A stretch of 64,000 nucleotides of DNA. It comes from Fidelibacterota bacterium. Its GTDB lineage: Bacteria > Fidelibacterota > UBA8477 > JABMPR01. The notes under the pieces are model-generated. The model ran no database searches. It worked only from the letters and a program-made list of their open reading frames with translations, and was not told the origin of the DNA. Position 1 is the first letter of the stretch; every line of letters starts with the position of its first letter. The position numbers and the translations under genes were made by a program. Positions 18,475 through 27,968 of the stretch are shown here, in pieces. The stretch covers positions 140,744 through 204,743 of the forward strand of contig JABIFX010000208.1 in assembly GCA_018650445.1 (NCBI GenBank). Direction: 5' to 3'.

Positions 18475-19949
18475 GTCGGGAAAAACTGGTAGAAGTCAAA
18501 GGGCTTAAAACCCGATTCAAAGTTGGTGGAGAATGGGCCAAAGCAGTCGATGGTGTCAGTTTTGATATCTACGAAGGTGAGACACTGGGCATCGTAGGAG
18601 AATCAGGTTCAGGTAAATCGGTTTCCGTGCTCTCCTTGATTCAACTCATACCCAATCCTCCAGGAGAAGTTTCAGACGGCGAGATTATTTTTAAAGGGCA
18701 GAAGATTTTTGATGCTGATGATCTGGCCCGCGTAAGAGAAGTTGCCAAGTACAAATACTTCCCGAAACTGCCTGAAGAGAAACGTAACACCGCTGCTGGC
18801 ATCTTCTTTTGTGTCTGGATGCTCATCCACATTCTTTTGCCAATAAGTGGGTTGGCCTGGGGCATTTTGTCACTTGTCATAGATCTGTCTGTTATGGTCC
18901 ATCTTTTTTACAACTCACCCAGGAATGTTGCCATGGCAGAGTTCAGACAAAACATCTATAGTCGCATGTGGGATATTCGCGGGTCTGAAATCGCCATGAT
19001 TTTCCAGGAACCCATGACATCCTTAAATCCAGTTTTCAATATTGGTATGCAAACGATGGAAGCCATTAGGCCCACTAGCTTGAGAGACTCCCTGAAAGCC
19101 TGGTTTGTGAGTCGGGCCAAGAACTTGAAAAGCTATTCTGTTAAAGGTCGGGCACAAGTATCTGGCATTTTTGCAGTGGTTGTTCTCTTCTTTTCGCAAC
19201 TGGCTGCCGGGTGGAGTTTTGACCCGCTTGCAATGTTGATTAGTTTTATTGTCGGTGCACTGGTACCAACAGGGATTGCTTATTTGATAATCGGCATAGA
19301 AAAGTTGATTAGCGATGAGTTTAAAACGCGCCACCAGGATCTTTTTAATGCTGCTGTTAAGCTATTGGACACTGTCGGTATCCCCGATGCAGAGCGACGG
19401 ATAGGTGACTATCCCCACCAGTTTTCAGGAGGTATGCGCCAGCGCGTCATGATCGCCATGGCATTGGCAAAAAATCCTTCTTTGCTGATTGCTGACGAAC
19501 CAACCACAGCTCTTGACGTAACCATTCAGGCCCAAATCCTGGATTTGATGTTGGACCTTAAGAAAAACAATACTGAAGCTGCTGTGGTTTTAATCACTCA
19601 TGATCTGGCTGTTGTAGCTGAGACCTGTGAACGGGTTATTGTGATGTATGGCGGGGTTATTCAGGAGGTAGCTGAGGTAAATGACCTGTTTAGTAAGCCA
19701 CTGCACCCCTATACGCATGGATTGCTGGGTTCAATACCCAGGCCAGACAAGAATTCTAAACGGGAGCGCCTGGAAACGATTCCCGGTATGGTTCCCAATA
19801 TTCTTAATTTACCCATTGGGTGTAAATATTGTACGCGTTGTACCGTAAAATTAGATAAATGTGATACAGAAGAACCACCACTTCAGGAGATAACCTCAGG
19901 TCATTTTGTGCGCTGTTTTGTGACCCAGGAAGAGCAGGTGTCAGCATGA
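18471..19949 (+). CDS. DppD/OppD-type ATPase with two hydrophobic insertions in the nucleotide-binding domain
   Basis: 492 residues, about 150 more than usual for DppD/OppD. All catalytic motifs are intact: Walker A GESGSGKS (43-50), Q-loop FQEPMTS (Gln179), signature FSGGMRQR (318-325), Walker [13 protein letters not shown] (338-349), and switch His377. A cysteine-rich C-terminal region (Cys451, 454, 457, 464, 482) matches the peptide-transporter ATPase tail. Between Walker A and the Q-loop, about residues 86-168, and between Q-loop and signature, about 203-290, are two extra segments, each with two long hydrophobic stretches (about 109-127 and 128-147; 231-247 and 252-278). Each pair could form a membrane hairpin and leave the ATPase lobes in the cytoplasm. 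The reading frame is continuous, so this is not a frameshift. Coupled to both neighbours by ATGA overlaps. Confidence 0.93.
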   Translation: MSREKLVEVKGLKTRFKVGGEWAKAVDGVSFDIYEGETLGIVGESGSGKSVSVLSLIQLIPNPPGEVSDGEIIFKGQKIFDADDLARVREVAKYKYFPKLPEEKRNTAAGIFFCVWMLIHILLPISGLAWGILSLVIDLSVMVHLFYNSPRNVAMAEFRQNIYSRMWDIRGSEIAMIFQEPMTSLNPVFNIGMQTMEAIRPTSLRDSLKAWFVSRAKNLKSYSVKGRAQVSGIFAVVVLFFSQLAAGWSFDPLAMLISFIVGALVPTGIAYLIIGIEKLISDEFKTRHQDLFNAAVKLLDTVGIPDAERRIGDYPHQFSGGMRQRVMIAMALAKNPSLLIADEPTTALDVTIQAQILDLMLDLKKNNTEAAVVLITHDLAVVAETCERVIVMYGGVIQEVAEVNDLFSKPLHPYTHGLLGSIPRPDKNSKRERLETIPGMVPNILNLPIGCKYCTRCTVKLDKCDTEEPPLQEITSGHFVRCFVTQEEQVSA

Positions 19950-20950
19950 GCAAGAACACTCTGGTAGACGTAAAAAATCTGTCCGTCCACTTTCCAGTAC
20001 ATGGCGGTATCTTTTCAAAGCGAGTAGCTACAGTCAAGGCCGTGGATGGAATTAACTTTTCAATTGATCGCAAACAGATTGTCGGCATGGTTGGTGAATC
20101 AGGTTGTGGTAAAACCACGGTTGGCAGAGCCATGATAAACATTCTGCGCCATGTGGCACCAGATGTTGAAATCGGTGGCAGCATTGAATATCACTTTGGT
20201 GATGAGGTGGTGGATTTTGCCAGATTAAGCTCCAGTGAAGTGAGGAAATATCGCTCAAGGGTTCAAATGATTTTTCAAGATCCCTACGCCTCATTGAATC
20301 CACGTATGACGGTAGCCCAAATCATCAGCGAGCCCCTTCAGCTCCATACCAATATGACGAATAAGGAACAAACCGAACGTGTTGGGTGGTTGTTGGACAA
20401 AGTTGGACTACAACCAGAGCAGGCCCGACGTTATCCTCATGAGTTTTCTGGCGGTCAACGACAGCGTGTGGGAATTGCTCGCGCCCTGGCCACAAATCCA
20501 GATCTGATTATCTGTGATGAGCCGGTCTCAGCACTGGATGTTTCGATTCAAGCCCAGGTTATCAATTTGATGATGGATCTTCAGGATGAATTTGATGTAT
20601 CCTACCTGTTTATTGCCCACGATCTCTCTGTCGTAGAACATATTTCTGATAAAATTGCTGTAATGTATCTGGGAGATATGGCCGAATATGGAAATGCCCA
20701 GGATGTATATCATCAACCCCGACATCCTTATAGCAAAGCACTGCTATCAGCGGTTCCATTACCTGACCCCAGTCGCAAAAACCGTAAAAGAATTGTGCTG
20801 GAAGGCGATGTTCCAACCCCTCTGAATAAACCGAGTGGCTGTGCCTTCAGGACACGCTGCCCTATTGCTCAACCTGCTTGTGCAGAATCAAAACCAGAGT
20901 TTAAAGAGCAGGCAAAGGATCATTTTGTGGCCTGTCCTATAGTGGAGTAA
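19946..20950 (+). CDS. DppF/OppF-type peptide ABC transporter ATPase
   Basis: 334 residues, the usual length for the family. Walker A GESGCGKT, Q-loop FQDPYASLNP, signature FSGGQRQR, Walker B LIICDEPVSALD, and the C-terminal oligopeptide-ATPase extension with TRCPIAQPAC and a final Cys. It partners with the unusual first ATPase to energise the Yej-type importer and begins with an ATGA overlap. There are no insertions here, so the hydrophobic segments are confined to one of the two ATPases. Confidence 0.94.
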   Translation: MSKNTLVDVKNLSVHFPVHGGIFSKRVATVKAVDGINFSIDRKQIVGMVGESGCGKTTVGRAMINILRHVAPDVEIGGSIEYHFGDEVVDFARLSSSEVRKYRSRVQMIFQDPYASLNPRMTVAQIISEPLQLHTNMTNKEQTERVGWLLDKVGLQPEQARRYPHEFSGGQRQRVGIARALATNPDLIICDEPVSALDVSIQAQVINLMMDLQDEFDVSYLFIAHDLSVVEHISDKIAVMYLGDMAEYGNAQDVYHQPRHPYSKALLSAVPLPDPSRKNRKRIVLEGDVPTPLNKPSGCAFRTRCPIAQPACAESKPEFKEQAKDHFVACPIVE

Positions 20951-20992
20951 ACTTTTCAGGATTTAACAATCTGAGTATAAAACCTTGACTGT

Positions 20993-21454
20993 CTATTTCG
21001 TTCGGCGCTTCCCGGATGATTGGATTTGCTTCACATGTTCCACAAAAGCTGAGAGAGACAAAGAGGCGATTGTCCTCCCAATCAAATCCAGCGGCAGATC
21101 ATCCAGTTTTCGGAATCTAACACAAGACTTTCCAATATCCATTCGCTTGCCGGTTTCTTTATATGCCTCATGAAAAGCCTTTTGCTTGCTTTCAAACATG
21201 TATATCCCAGAAAGATATATCGCCATGTGATTTTTTTGAGATGCCAGGGCAGCGTACATGAGCGGTTGCTTGTTATATGTGTCTAGATAAATACTGAGGG
21301 GTACCTGATAGGTGATCATACCCCAATTGATGACTTCCTCATAACCATCAGGCAGGTTGTCAAGGATGGTCCTTCTTACCTGGGTGATTTGTGCTGCTCT
21401 ATCACCGGGTAAACCGTTTATATATTCCTCTATTGTTTTGGCTACCGATTTCAT
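20993..21454 (-). CDS. DUF1801 (YdhG-like) domain protein
   Basis: 153 residues. The pattern IEEYINGLPGDRAAQITQVR at the start, EVINWGMITY in the middle, and MDIGKSCVRFRKLDDLPLDLIG near the end fits DUF1801/YdhG-fold proteins, small alpha-beta proteins of unknown biochemical role. The gene is convergent with the ABC importer, with 42 bases between the two stop codons and no clear terminator hairpin. It is divergent from the transglutaminase gene. Confidence 0.85.
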   Translation of the reverse strand: MKSVAKTIEEYINGLPGDRAAQITQVRRTILDNLPDGYEEVINWGMITYQVPLSIYLDTYNKQPLMYAALASQKNHMAIYLSGIYMFESKQKAFHEAYKETGKRMDIGKSCVRFRKLDDLPLDLIGRTIASLSLSAFVEHVKQIQSSGKRRTK

Positions 21455-21656
21455 GCGGTATCCTTCTCAAGGGTACTTTAAAGTTCTTAAGGGGGTCTCG
21501 GTCTTCATGAATTGTTTAGAACCTTTGGAGACGAAAACCTTCCAATATTTAGATTCACGCCTAAATTTGTGCCCAATATGCCAGGAGAAAACAAATATTT
21601 CTCTATCAGATCAAGTTTGATACGCTATGAATGAAAGGCCACTTTAGAAGGTTTCA

Positions 21657-23114
21657 ATGAAGAAAAGAATTTATCTCATCTCACTTGCCATGGTCTGGCT
21701 TTTTCTGTTTGGCCGACTTTTCTATATGACTTACTTCGATGGAGGTTCTGGCTCCTATCTCTCCCTGGCCTCAGGGCTGCGCGAACTTCCCAGCGAGTCG
21801 GAGTGGATGAATATTTATCTCGATGGCAAAAAAATGGGACATACCGTTTATTCTATAGAAAACCAGGGAGCCAATGGCTACACCATCAAAAGTTCAAGTA
21901 ACTTGAATGTGGTGTTTGGTGGCCTGGAGTCAGAAATTCACCTTGAAAACACAGCCGTTATGGACACATCCTTCAGGCTGGAAGCTTTCAGTTTCTGGAT
22001 GCTGTCTGATCAGTATTCCACCCATGTTCAGGGGCAGAAGTACGGCACGACCATGGAGTTAGAATTCATTCAAGGTGGGGATACCAACCGAACTGAAATC
22101 ACGGTGCCCAAAGACCTCTATACTTATAGTGCCATTCAGCCCATGGTCGCCAGCAAGGGCATCTTAGAGGGTCAAACCATCAGAGTGCCAGCCTATGACG
22201 CCATGTCCAATGAAATGGCCGATGTGATGATCACCCATGAGGGTAAAGAGATCATTAGCGTTGCTGGTGAGAAACATTTGCTTAACAAGCTGCGGATTGA
22301 GTTTAAGAGCATACCCTCCATCATGTGGCTAGATGACAATGGTATTACTTACAAGGAAGAAACCATCATGGGGATGATGATGGAGAGAACCACTCCGGAA
22401 TTGGCTTTGGCAAAATCAGAGGCAGGTCAGGTTGATTTATTAAATGGTTTTGCTGTCATACCGAGCTATCCCATCTCCAAATCAAAGAAATTAAAGGAGT
22501 TAAAAATTGGCCTCTCTGGCGTCACGTCAGACGTTTTGGCAGGTTTATCATCGGAAAGGCAGAAAATTATAAGCGTAGATCCTTTAGTGGTATCTTTGAG
22601 TCAAGCTACCACCCCTTTGAACCCAAACGAAATAGAGCTCAATCTAAGAGCCTCCGATATGGTCCAGAGTGATCATGAGCAAATTCGTGAAAAGGCGAAT
22701 CTGATTTTGGCTGGTGAGAGTCAAGCCATCGCCATTAGTCACACCCTGACCCAATGGGTCTACAACTATCTGGATAAAAAGCCAGTAGCAAGTATCTCTG
22801 GAGCCGTGGACATTCTAAATAAAGGTGTTGGTGACTGTACTGAACATACCACGCTCTTTACGGCCCTTAGTCGTGCTGCAGGTGTTCCTACAAAGATTCA
22901 TATTGGATTGGTTTATCTCCAGGGACGCTTCCTGTTCCACGCCTGGCCGGTAGTAGCCATAGACGGTGAGTGGGTAGATGTGGACCCCAGCCTGAATCAA
23001 TTTCCTGCTGATGCCACACACATCGCATTGGTTGAAGGTGATTTTGAGAATCTGACGAATCTCATTCCTGTCCTGGGTAATGTTGAAATAGAGATTCTTG
23101 AACAGGTCTATTAA
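21657..23114 (+). CDS. Membrane-anchored transglutaminase-fold protein
   Basis: 485 residues with an N-terminal membrane helix or signal anchor (about 5-22), a beta-rich region of about 300 residues, and a C-terminal transglutaminase-like domain. The catalytic triad is visible: Cys394 in GVGDCTEHTTLF, His428 in FHAWPVV and Asp443 in VDVDPSLNQ. Such bacterial domains usually act as cysteine proteases or in cell-envelope peptide remodelling rather than as crosslinkers. An AGAAGG sequence precedes the ATG. The ATP-grasp gene follows immediately on the same strand, suggesting a shared process. Confidence 0.85.
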   Translation: MKKRIYLISLAMVWLFLFGRLFYMTYFDGGSGSYLSLASGLRELPSESEWMNIYLDGKKMGHTVYSIENQGANGYTIKSSSNLNVVFGGLESEIHLENTAVMDTSFRLEAFSFWMLSDQYSTHVQGQKYGTTMELEFIQGGDTNRTEITVPKDLYTYSAIQPMVASKGILEGQTIRVPAYDAMSNEMADVMITHEGKEIISVAGEKHLLNKLRIEFKSIPSIMWLDDNGITYKEETIMGMMMERTTPELALAKSEAGQVDLLNGFAVIPSYPISKSKKLKELKIGLSGVTSDVLAGLSSERQKIISVDPLVVSLSQATTPLNPNEIELNLRASDMVQSDHEQIREKANLILAGESQAIAISHTLTQWVYNYLDKKPVASISGAVDILNKGVGDCTEHTTLFTALSRAAGVPTKIHIGLVYLQGRFLFHAWPVVAIDGEWVDVDPSLNQFPADATHIALVEGDFENLTNLIPVLGNVEIEILEQVY

Positions 23115-23169
23115 AGTCCCAACAGTAGCTACAGCCAAATTCATTAATATATCATCAAGACCATTCCCC

Positions 23170-24339
23170 ATGTTTTTAATCGATGCGCCCTTTGTTTCTC
23201 AATACCTGAAAAAAACACTTCAAGATCTTAATATTACAGTTATCCAAACCGCTTATGCTGAAAAGGTGTTAGCTGGATATAAAATAAATTATATCTCTGA
23301 GCTTGAGGCTATAAACGCCTTTAGCACTGATAGGACGATTCAGTTTTTTACAAATTCAGAAAATGCTCTGGATTGGATTCTAACACAATTTCCATCAAGC
23401 CAGCTCGCACTTACCATAGGGCAAGTGAAGGATAAGGTGCGCTTCCGGAATGTTTTGGCTCAGATTCATCCAACCTATTACTTTAGGGGATGCCCGTATC
23501 AAGAGTTGCCAAGTATCAATTCAACATCGCTTCCATTTCCAGTGATCCTGAAACCATCAATTGGTTTTTTTAGTTTGGGTGTGCAAAGAATAGATAATCA
23601 GTTTCAGTGGGTGGACACCCTTTCAAAGTTGGATTTGATGATCTCAAGCTATGATGGTATTTATCCTTCGGGTGTTCTGGACAACTCCACGTTCATTATA
23701 GAAGAAGTGATTCCCGGGGAAGAGTTTGCGGTGGATTGCTATTTTGATGAGCAGGGACAGGTTGTTGTTTTAAATATGATGAAACATCTGTTTGCCTCGG
23801 GAGATGATGTAAACGACCGAGTTTATATCACCTCATCATCCATCATGGAGCAATATCTGGAACCAGTTCAGAATTACCTGAATAATCTGGGCACCCTTTT
23901 TAAGCTCAGAAATTTCCAGGCGCATATCGAAATAAGAATCGCCGCTGAGGAGATTACAGCTATAGAAATAAACCCACTGCGATTTGGGGGCTGGTGTTCT
24001 ACAGCAGATTTAGCCCAATATGCTTGGAAGATGAATCTTTATGAGGCGGTGGTCAGGGGGAATAAGCCAGACTGGGATCACCTGAAGAGACTTGATCCGG
24101 ACCATGTATATGCCCTGGTTGTATTAAACAATAGTACGGGAGTAGTGGGGAAAGAAATTGCCAGTTTTGATTATGACGCCCTATTGACAATGGTCCATGA
24201 TCCACTGGAATTAAGGAAGACAGACTTTCAAAAATTTCCGCTGTTCGGATTTCTTATGTGCAAGGTACCAGAGAATGATATGAGCGACTTGCATAAGTTG
24301 CTCCATTCAGATCTCAGGGAATTTATCTCAAGCAATTAA
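23170..24339 (+). CDS. ATP-grasp-domain protein
   Basis: 389 residues from the ATG at 23170; a TTG at 23098 would overlap the previous gene by 17 bases and add a Thr/Ala/Ile-rich stretch without family resemblance. The ATP-grasp features are FPVILKPSIGFFSLGV, FIIEEVIPGEEFAVDCYFD and the metal/ATP-binding AIEINPLRFGGW. ATP-grasp enzymes ligate a carboxylate to an amine or thiol through an acyl phosphate. The substrate is not evident; amino-acid ligases and carbamoyl-phosphate-like proteins are alternatives. Its stop overlaps that of the convergent amidase gene by four bases. Confidence 0.8.
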   Translation: MFLIDAPFVSQYLKKTLQDLNITVIQTAYAEKVLAGYKINYISELEAINAFSTDRTIQFFTNSENALDWILTQFPSSQLALTIGQVKDKVRFRNVLAQIHPTYYFRGCPYQELPSINSTSLPFPVILKPSIGFFSLGVQRIDNQFQWVDTLSKLDLMISSYDGIYPSGVLDNSTFIIEEVIPGEEFAVDCYFDEQGQVVVLNMMKHLFASGDDVNDRVYITSSSIMEQYLEPVQNYLNNLGTLFKLRNFQAHIEIRIAAEEITAIEINPLRFGGWCSTADLAQYAWKMNLYEAVVRGNKPDWDHLKRLDPDHVYALVVLNNSTGVVGKEIASFDYDALLTMVHDPLELRKTDFQKFPLFGFLMCKVPENDMSDLHKLLHSDLREFISSN

Positions 24340-25589
24340 TTGGGATAGTATTCCCTTATCCGAGACTGCTGAGCTTTAACCTTATCACTCAGATCATCTT
24401 CAATCAAAACCTGCTTCATCATAAGCAGCTCAAGAATTTTTTCTTCAGCAATCCGGGCCTTGGGATGAGCTATCTGAAGTTCCAGGCTTAATTGATAAAG
24501 ATGTAAGGCTGAATCAAGGATGTCTACTTCATTGTTTTGAACCGCCTGGGAGAAAAGGAATTCAGCCTCATTAAAGGCTGTAGACCACGTCTCGTGGGAA
24601 TACCACTCATAGCCTGCTTTAGTCAAAAAAGTGAAGGGGATGGGATGTATGGCATTTCCCTGTAGGTTTCGAGCAAAGACCTGAAAGGAAACACTCTTTT
24701 CAAGGGAACTGTTCGGTGTCGCCGTGAGAATTCCAGAATTCGAATCCCAACGGGATTGAATTTGCACCCCTCCCTGCAAAACCTTGAAGCTGTTTTCTAT
24801 AAAAAAGGTGTTACCAAAACCATCATCCAGCTCGAATTCAATTGATCGGAGTAGATCAACATATTTAAGCGAGTCGGGCAATAAGCAGATGGCCGATGGT
24901 GTTCCTCGATCAAAATACTCCAGGATGGCTTTATAATAGATTTCGGCTTCCAGCTTATTATAGGCCTTTGATTTAAGTCGTCCTTCCCCTGAAGGATTAG
25001 TGAAAAACCCACCTTCCCCAATGACACCAGGCATGTCATCAATAGTGTTTCTTAACACCGAGGTTCCAGAACTGTAAATCAGATGGTCACTATAAACAGC
25101 ACCAGCCTGCTGCTGTTGAAAGGCCATCTCAGCTCGCATGCTGTCGATGAGGATCTTAGCAAAATCTACAGAGGCAGGATTCATGTCGCCGGAACCATAA
25201 AAGTAGACGATGGGAAGATCTATGGAGGGGTCATTGGCGGAGCTATTGTGGTGGATGGAAACAAACAGATCGCTGTGATGGCGTATCGCCATGGAAGCGC
25301 GTCCACCCAGACTGACATCCCTGTCCTTGGTGCGCGTCATAAGAACGTTAGCGCCGGCCAGGGAAAGTTTTCTGCTTAGTATTTTGGCAACCCTGAGATT
25401 GATCCACTCTTCACGCTCTCCAGTTTGACCAATTCGAGATGAATCGTAGGCCTGGGTAGCTCCATGACCAGGATCAATCGTGATGTTGATCCCCTTTAGG
25501 GGCTGATCTTCAACAAGCATGGACTGAGTTCCCACACAGGCTGATAACACCAGCATGACGAGGAGGATAAGTGCAAATTTTTGGATCAT
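24336..25589 (-). CDS. N-acetylmuramoyl-L-alanine amidase lipoprotein (Amidase_3)
   Basis: 417 residues from the ATG at 25589, preceded by GAGGTCACC; an upstream in-frame start would destroy the signal sequence. The signal ends in VLSAC (Cys18), predicting a lipoprotein. The zinc-amidase domain follows with DPGHG, GEREEWINLRVA and SIHHNS as the three ligand regions, and TRTKDRDVSLGGR. This family cleaves the amide bond between muramic acid and the stem peptide during cell separation. The C-terminal part (about 240-417) holds a beta-rich domain and a helical tail I cannot name. Confidence 0.9.
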   Translation of the reverse strand: MIQKFALILLVMLVLSACVGTQSMLVEDQPLKGINITIDPGHGATQAYDSSRIGQTGEREEWINLRVAKILSRKLSLAGANVLMTRTKDRDVSLGGRASMAIRHHSDLFVSIHHNSSANDPSIDLPIVYFYGSGDMNPASVDFAKILIDSMRAEMAFQQQQAGAVYSDHLIYSSGTSVLRNTIDDMPGVIGEGGFFTNPSGEGRLKSKAYNKLEAEIYYKAILEYFDRGTPSAICLLPDSLKYVDLLRSIEFELDDGFGNTFFIENSFKVLQGGVQIQSRWDSNSGILTATPNSSLEKSVSFQVFARNLQGNAIHPIPFTFLTKAGYEWYSHETWSTAFNEAEFLFSQAVQNNEVDILDSALHLYQLSLELQIAHPKARIAEEKILELLMMKQVLIEDDLSDKVKAQQSRIREYYPN

Positions 25590-25665
25590 GGTGACCTCTA
25601 TAACTGTGTGTGATATTCTTGTTTTGTCATGAGCGTATAATATGGTCATGAAACATGAAGCCCTA

Positions 25666-25700
25666 AAAAGAAAATCCCCGCTGAATTATCAACGGGGATT
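25666..25700 (-). terminator. Rho-independent terminator of the Lrp-hom-PLP enzyme operon
   Basis: On the minus strand the stem AATCCCCG/CGGGGATT (arms 25693-25700 and 25673-25680) encloses a 12-base loop and is followed by TTTCTTTTT. It lies 25 bases past the stop codon of the transsulfuration gene. Confidence 0.88.
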
Positions 25701-25725
25701 CATATAGTTGTGCTAAGATTGGATA

Positions 25726-26916
25726 TTAAATCAATGCTAAGGCTTCTTCAAGATCAGCCTGCAAATCCTCAACATCTTCAGTTCCAACAGCCAGGCGAAC
25801 CAGACCGTCGGTTATGCCAGCATCCAAACGTTCATCTTCCGGGATGTTGGCGTGGGTCATTGAGGCAGGGTGTTGGATGAGAGATTCATAGCCACCTAGT
25901 GAAACTGCCAGTTGCGGAATTTTCACGTTGTTTAAGAGTGTTTTTCCATTTTCCAGACCGCCTTTAACTTCAAAACTGATCATAGAGCCAAAGCCCTTCA
26001 TCTGACGTTTGGCCAGATCATGCTGAGGATGGGATTTTGAGCCTGGATAACGAACCCACTCGATCTTGGGATGGGCTTCCAGATAATCAGCGAGTTTGTG
26101 GGCGTTTTCTTCACCACGTTGAACTCTCAGAGACAAGGTTCGCATACCTCTTAAAACCAACCAGCTTTGATGGGGATCCATGGTGCCGCCGATAGAGTTT
26201 ATCACAGATTTTAAACGACTAAAATCTTCTTCGGTTTTGGTAATAATCACACCACCGACGACATCTGTGTGTCCGTTGATATATTTTGTGATGCTATGGA
26301 GGACCACGTCAGCCCCTAGATCCAGGGGATTCTGAAGAATAGGACTCATAAAGGTATTATCCACAACCAGAACGGCGCCATGTTCATGGGCTATTTCTGC
26401 ACAAGCCTCAATATCTGCGAGCTTAATCGTGGGGTTGGCGGGTGTTTCTATGTAAAGCAACTTGGTATTGGGTTTCATGGAGCGTCGAATCAGATCCAGG
26501 TCTGCAGTATCAACAAAAGAGCTCTCGACACCAAAACGACTAAAGTCATTTTCAATAACCATCCTCGATGAACCATATACCGCATCTGTTCCAACCATAT
26601 GGGCACCTGCTCCCAGGTAAGCCATATAGACACTGCTTACTGCGGCCATTCCAGAGGCAGTAGCAATTCCACCATAGCCATGTTCAAGCAGAGCGACAGC
26701 TTCTTCAAATGTATTGGTCGTTGGATTGCCAATTCGGGTATAGATATAGCCCTTTTCTTCTCCTCCAAACAGACGAGCGCCATGATCGGCGTCTTGAAAC
26801 TTGAATGTTGATGTCTGGTAAATAGGAACTCCAACACTACCATGAACCGTGTCGGGATTTTCACCAGCATGGGTAACCCGGGTATTAATACCTTTGTTTT
26901 TTAGATTTAGACTCAT
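25726..26916 (-). CDS. Cys/Met-metabolism PLP enzyme (cystathionine synthase/lyase family)
   Basis: 396 residues, typical length. PLP-binding features: YTRIGNPT (Tyr60, Arg62-side), ATASGMAA, Tyr114, Asp186 in VVDNT, and the Schiff-base Lys211 in SITKYINGH. Position 116 is Ser where methionine gamma-lyases have Cys, so cystathionine gamma-synthase/lyase or O-acylhomoserine sulfhydrylase activity is more likely than methionine gamma-lyase. It is the last gene of an Lrp-hom-PLP-enzyme operon (ATGA overlap with hom), which suits use of a homoserine derivative in methionine synthesis. The specific reaction cannot be settled from sequence. Confidence 0.9.
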   Translation of the reverse strand: MSLNLKNKGINTRVTHAGENPDTVHGSVGVPIYQTSTFKFQDADHGARLFGGEEKGYIYTRIGNPTTNTFEEAVALLEHGYGGIATASGMAAVSSVYMAYLGAGAHMVGTDAVYGSSRMVIENDFSRFGVESSFVDTADLDLIRRSMKPNTKLLYIETPANPTIKLADIEACAEIAHEHGAVLVVDNTFMSPILQNPLDLGADVVLHSITKYINGHTDVVGGVIITKTEEDFSRLKSVINSIGGTMDPHQSWLVLRGMRTLSLRVQRGEENAHKLADYLEAHPKIEWVRYPGSKSHPQHDLAKRQMKGFGSMISFEVKGGLENGKTLLNNVKIPQLAVSLGGYESLIQHPASMTHANIPEDERLDAGITDGLVRLAVGTEDVEDLQADLEEALALI

Positions 26917-27968
26917 GAATACACTCCAGTGTTTAATGTTAAAAGATCGGATAACACGGCATAACCGGTTTCATTTCCACCGGCTCCGGGCCCCGTAATA
27001 GTTACATCTCCAAGTAGATCAGTTGAAAAGGTGATGGCATTCATACTTCCATTCACCTGGGTAAGAGGGTCAGAAAGAGCTAGCTTTTCTGGCATGACTT
27101 GAGCGACTGTTTTGTCCCCTCCCGTGGAAAGTGTGGCAACCAGTTTCCAGCGCTTGCCTTCACGACGAGCATCTTCAATGTGCACCTGAGTGATGGCTGA
27201 AATTCCCTCTCGACTGATATCTGCGAGATCAATGGTCAAGTCAAAGAGTTCGTTAGCCAGGATGGCCAGCTTGGCCTGGGTGTCTGTACCGTTTACATCA
27301 GCGGTCTTGTCTGCTTCGAGATACCCCATTTTTTCGGCTTGCTGAATTGCCTCGTCATAGCCTGAGCCAGACTCCATTTCGCTGAGAATAAAATTAGTGG
27401 CCCCATTCAAAATGCCTCTAACACCTGAAACAAGATTACCCTTCAGAGAGTTTCTAAAGAAACTGATGGCGGGCGTGCCGCTCAACACGGTGGCCTCATT
27501 TAAAAAAGCGCAACCCCGTTTCCTGGCAAGCGTTTTCATCTCTGAATAAGCCAGCGCTGCAGGACCCTTGTTTGCAGAAATGATGTGCTTCCCTGTTTTG
27601 AAGGCTGTGCGACAGTGAGTCAGTGCTGGCTCAGCATCAACCAGATTAGAGTGGGCAAGCTCAATCACCACAGTGGCGTTCGACTCACGGATCATGTCCT
27701 CAGCATCCCAGTCTTTCACGTTTTCCACAAAAGGGGTTACGTTTTGAGTGAGATAATTGAGATAGGAAAGAGACAGGCCTGCTGGATGGAACATGGTTCC
27801 ACGGCTGCGGGTACTCACAGCGACAATTTCAAACTCAAATTGGTGTTCCCGTTTGAGAAGGTCACGTTTTTCCAGGAGAATCTTACAAAGACCGTGGGCG
27901 ACATGACCGAATCCTACCAGGGCAATGAGATGTTTTCGGGCTGAACCCTTGGGGGCACTCATGTTCAT
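26913..27968 (-). CDS. hom: Homoserine dehydrogenase
   Basis: 351 residues, the short monofunctional form without ACT domain. GFGHVAHGL is the NAD(P)-binding turn, SANKGP carries the catalytic lysine, and GILNGATNFIL plus AKLAILANELF belong to the substrate domain, with KTADVNGTDTQAKL supplying Asp ligands. It reduces aspartate semialdehyde to homoserine, the branch point to methionine and threonine. The ATG overlaps the TGA of the Lrp gene (ATGA) and its stop overlaps the PLP enzyme start, so all three are translationally coupled. Absence of an ACT domain means threonine feedback is not apparent here. Confidence 0.93.
   Translation of the reverse strand: MNMSAPKGSARKHLIALVGFGHVAHGLCKILLEKRDLLKREHQFEFEIVAVSTRSRGTMFHPAGLSLSYLNYLTQNVTPFVENVKDWDAEDMIRESNATVVIELAHSNLVDAEPALTHCRTAFKTGKHIISANKGPAALAYSEMKTLARKRGCAFLNEATVLSGTPAISFFRNSLKGNLVSGVRGILNGATNFILSEMESGSGYDEAIQQAEKMGYLEADKTADVNGTDTQAKLAILANELFDLTIDLADISREGISAITQVHIEDARREGKRWKLVATLSTGGDKTVAQVMPEKLALSDPLTQVNGSMNAITFSTDLLGDVTITGPGAGGNETGYAVLSDLLTLNTGVYS

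Noticed and set aside
25726..26916. Methionine gamma-lyase identity for the PLP enzyme
   Set aside because: The cysteine typical of that lyase is Ser116, and the gene sits beside homoserine dehydrogenase.
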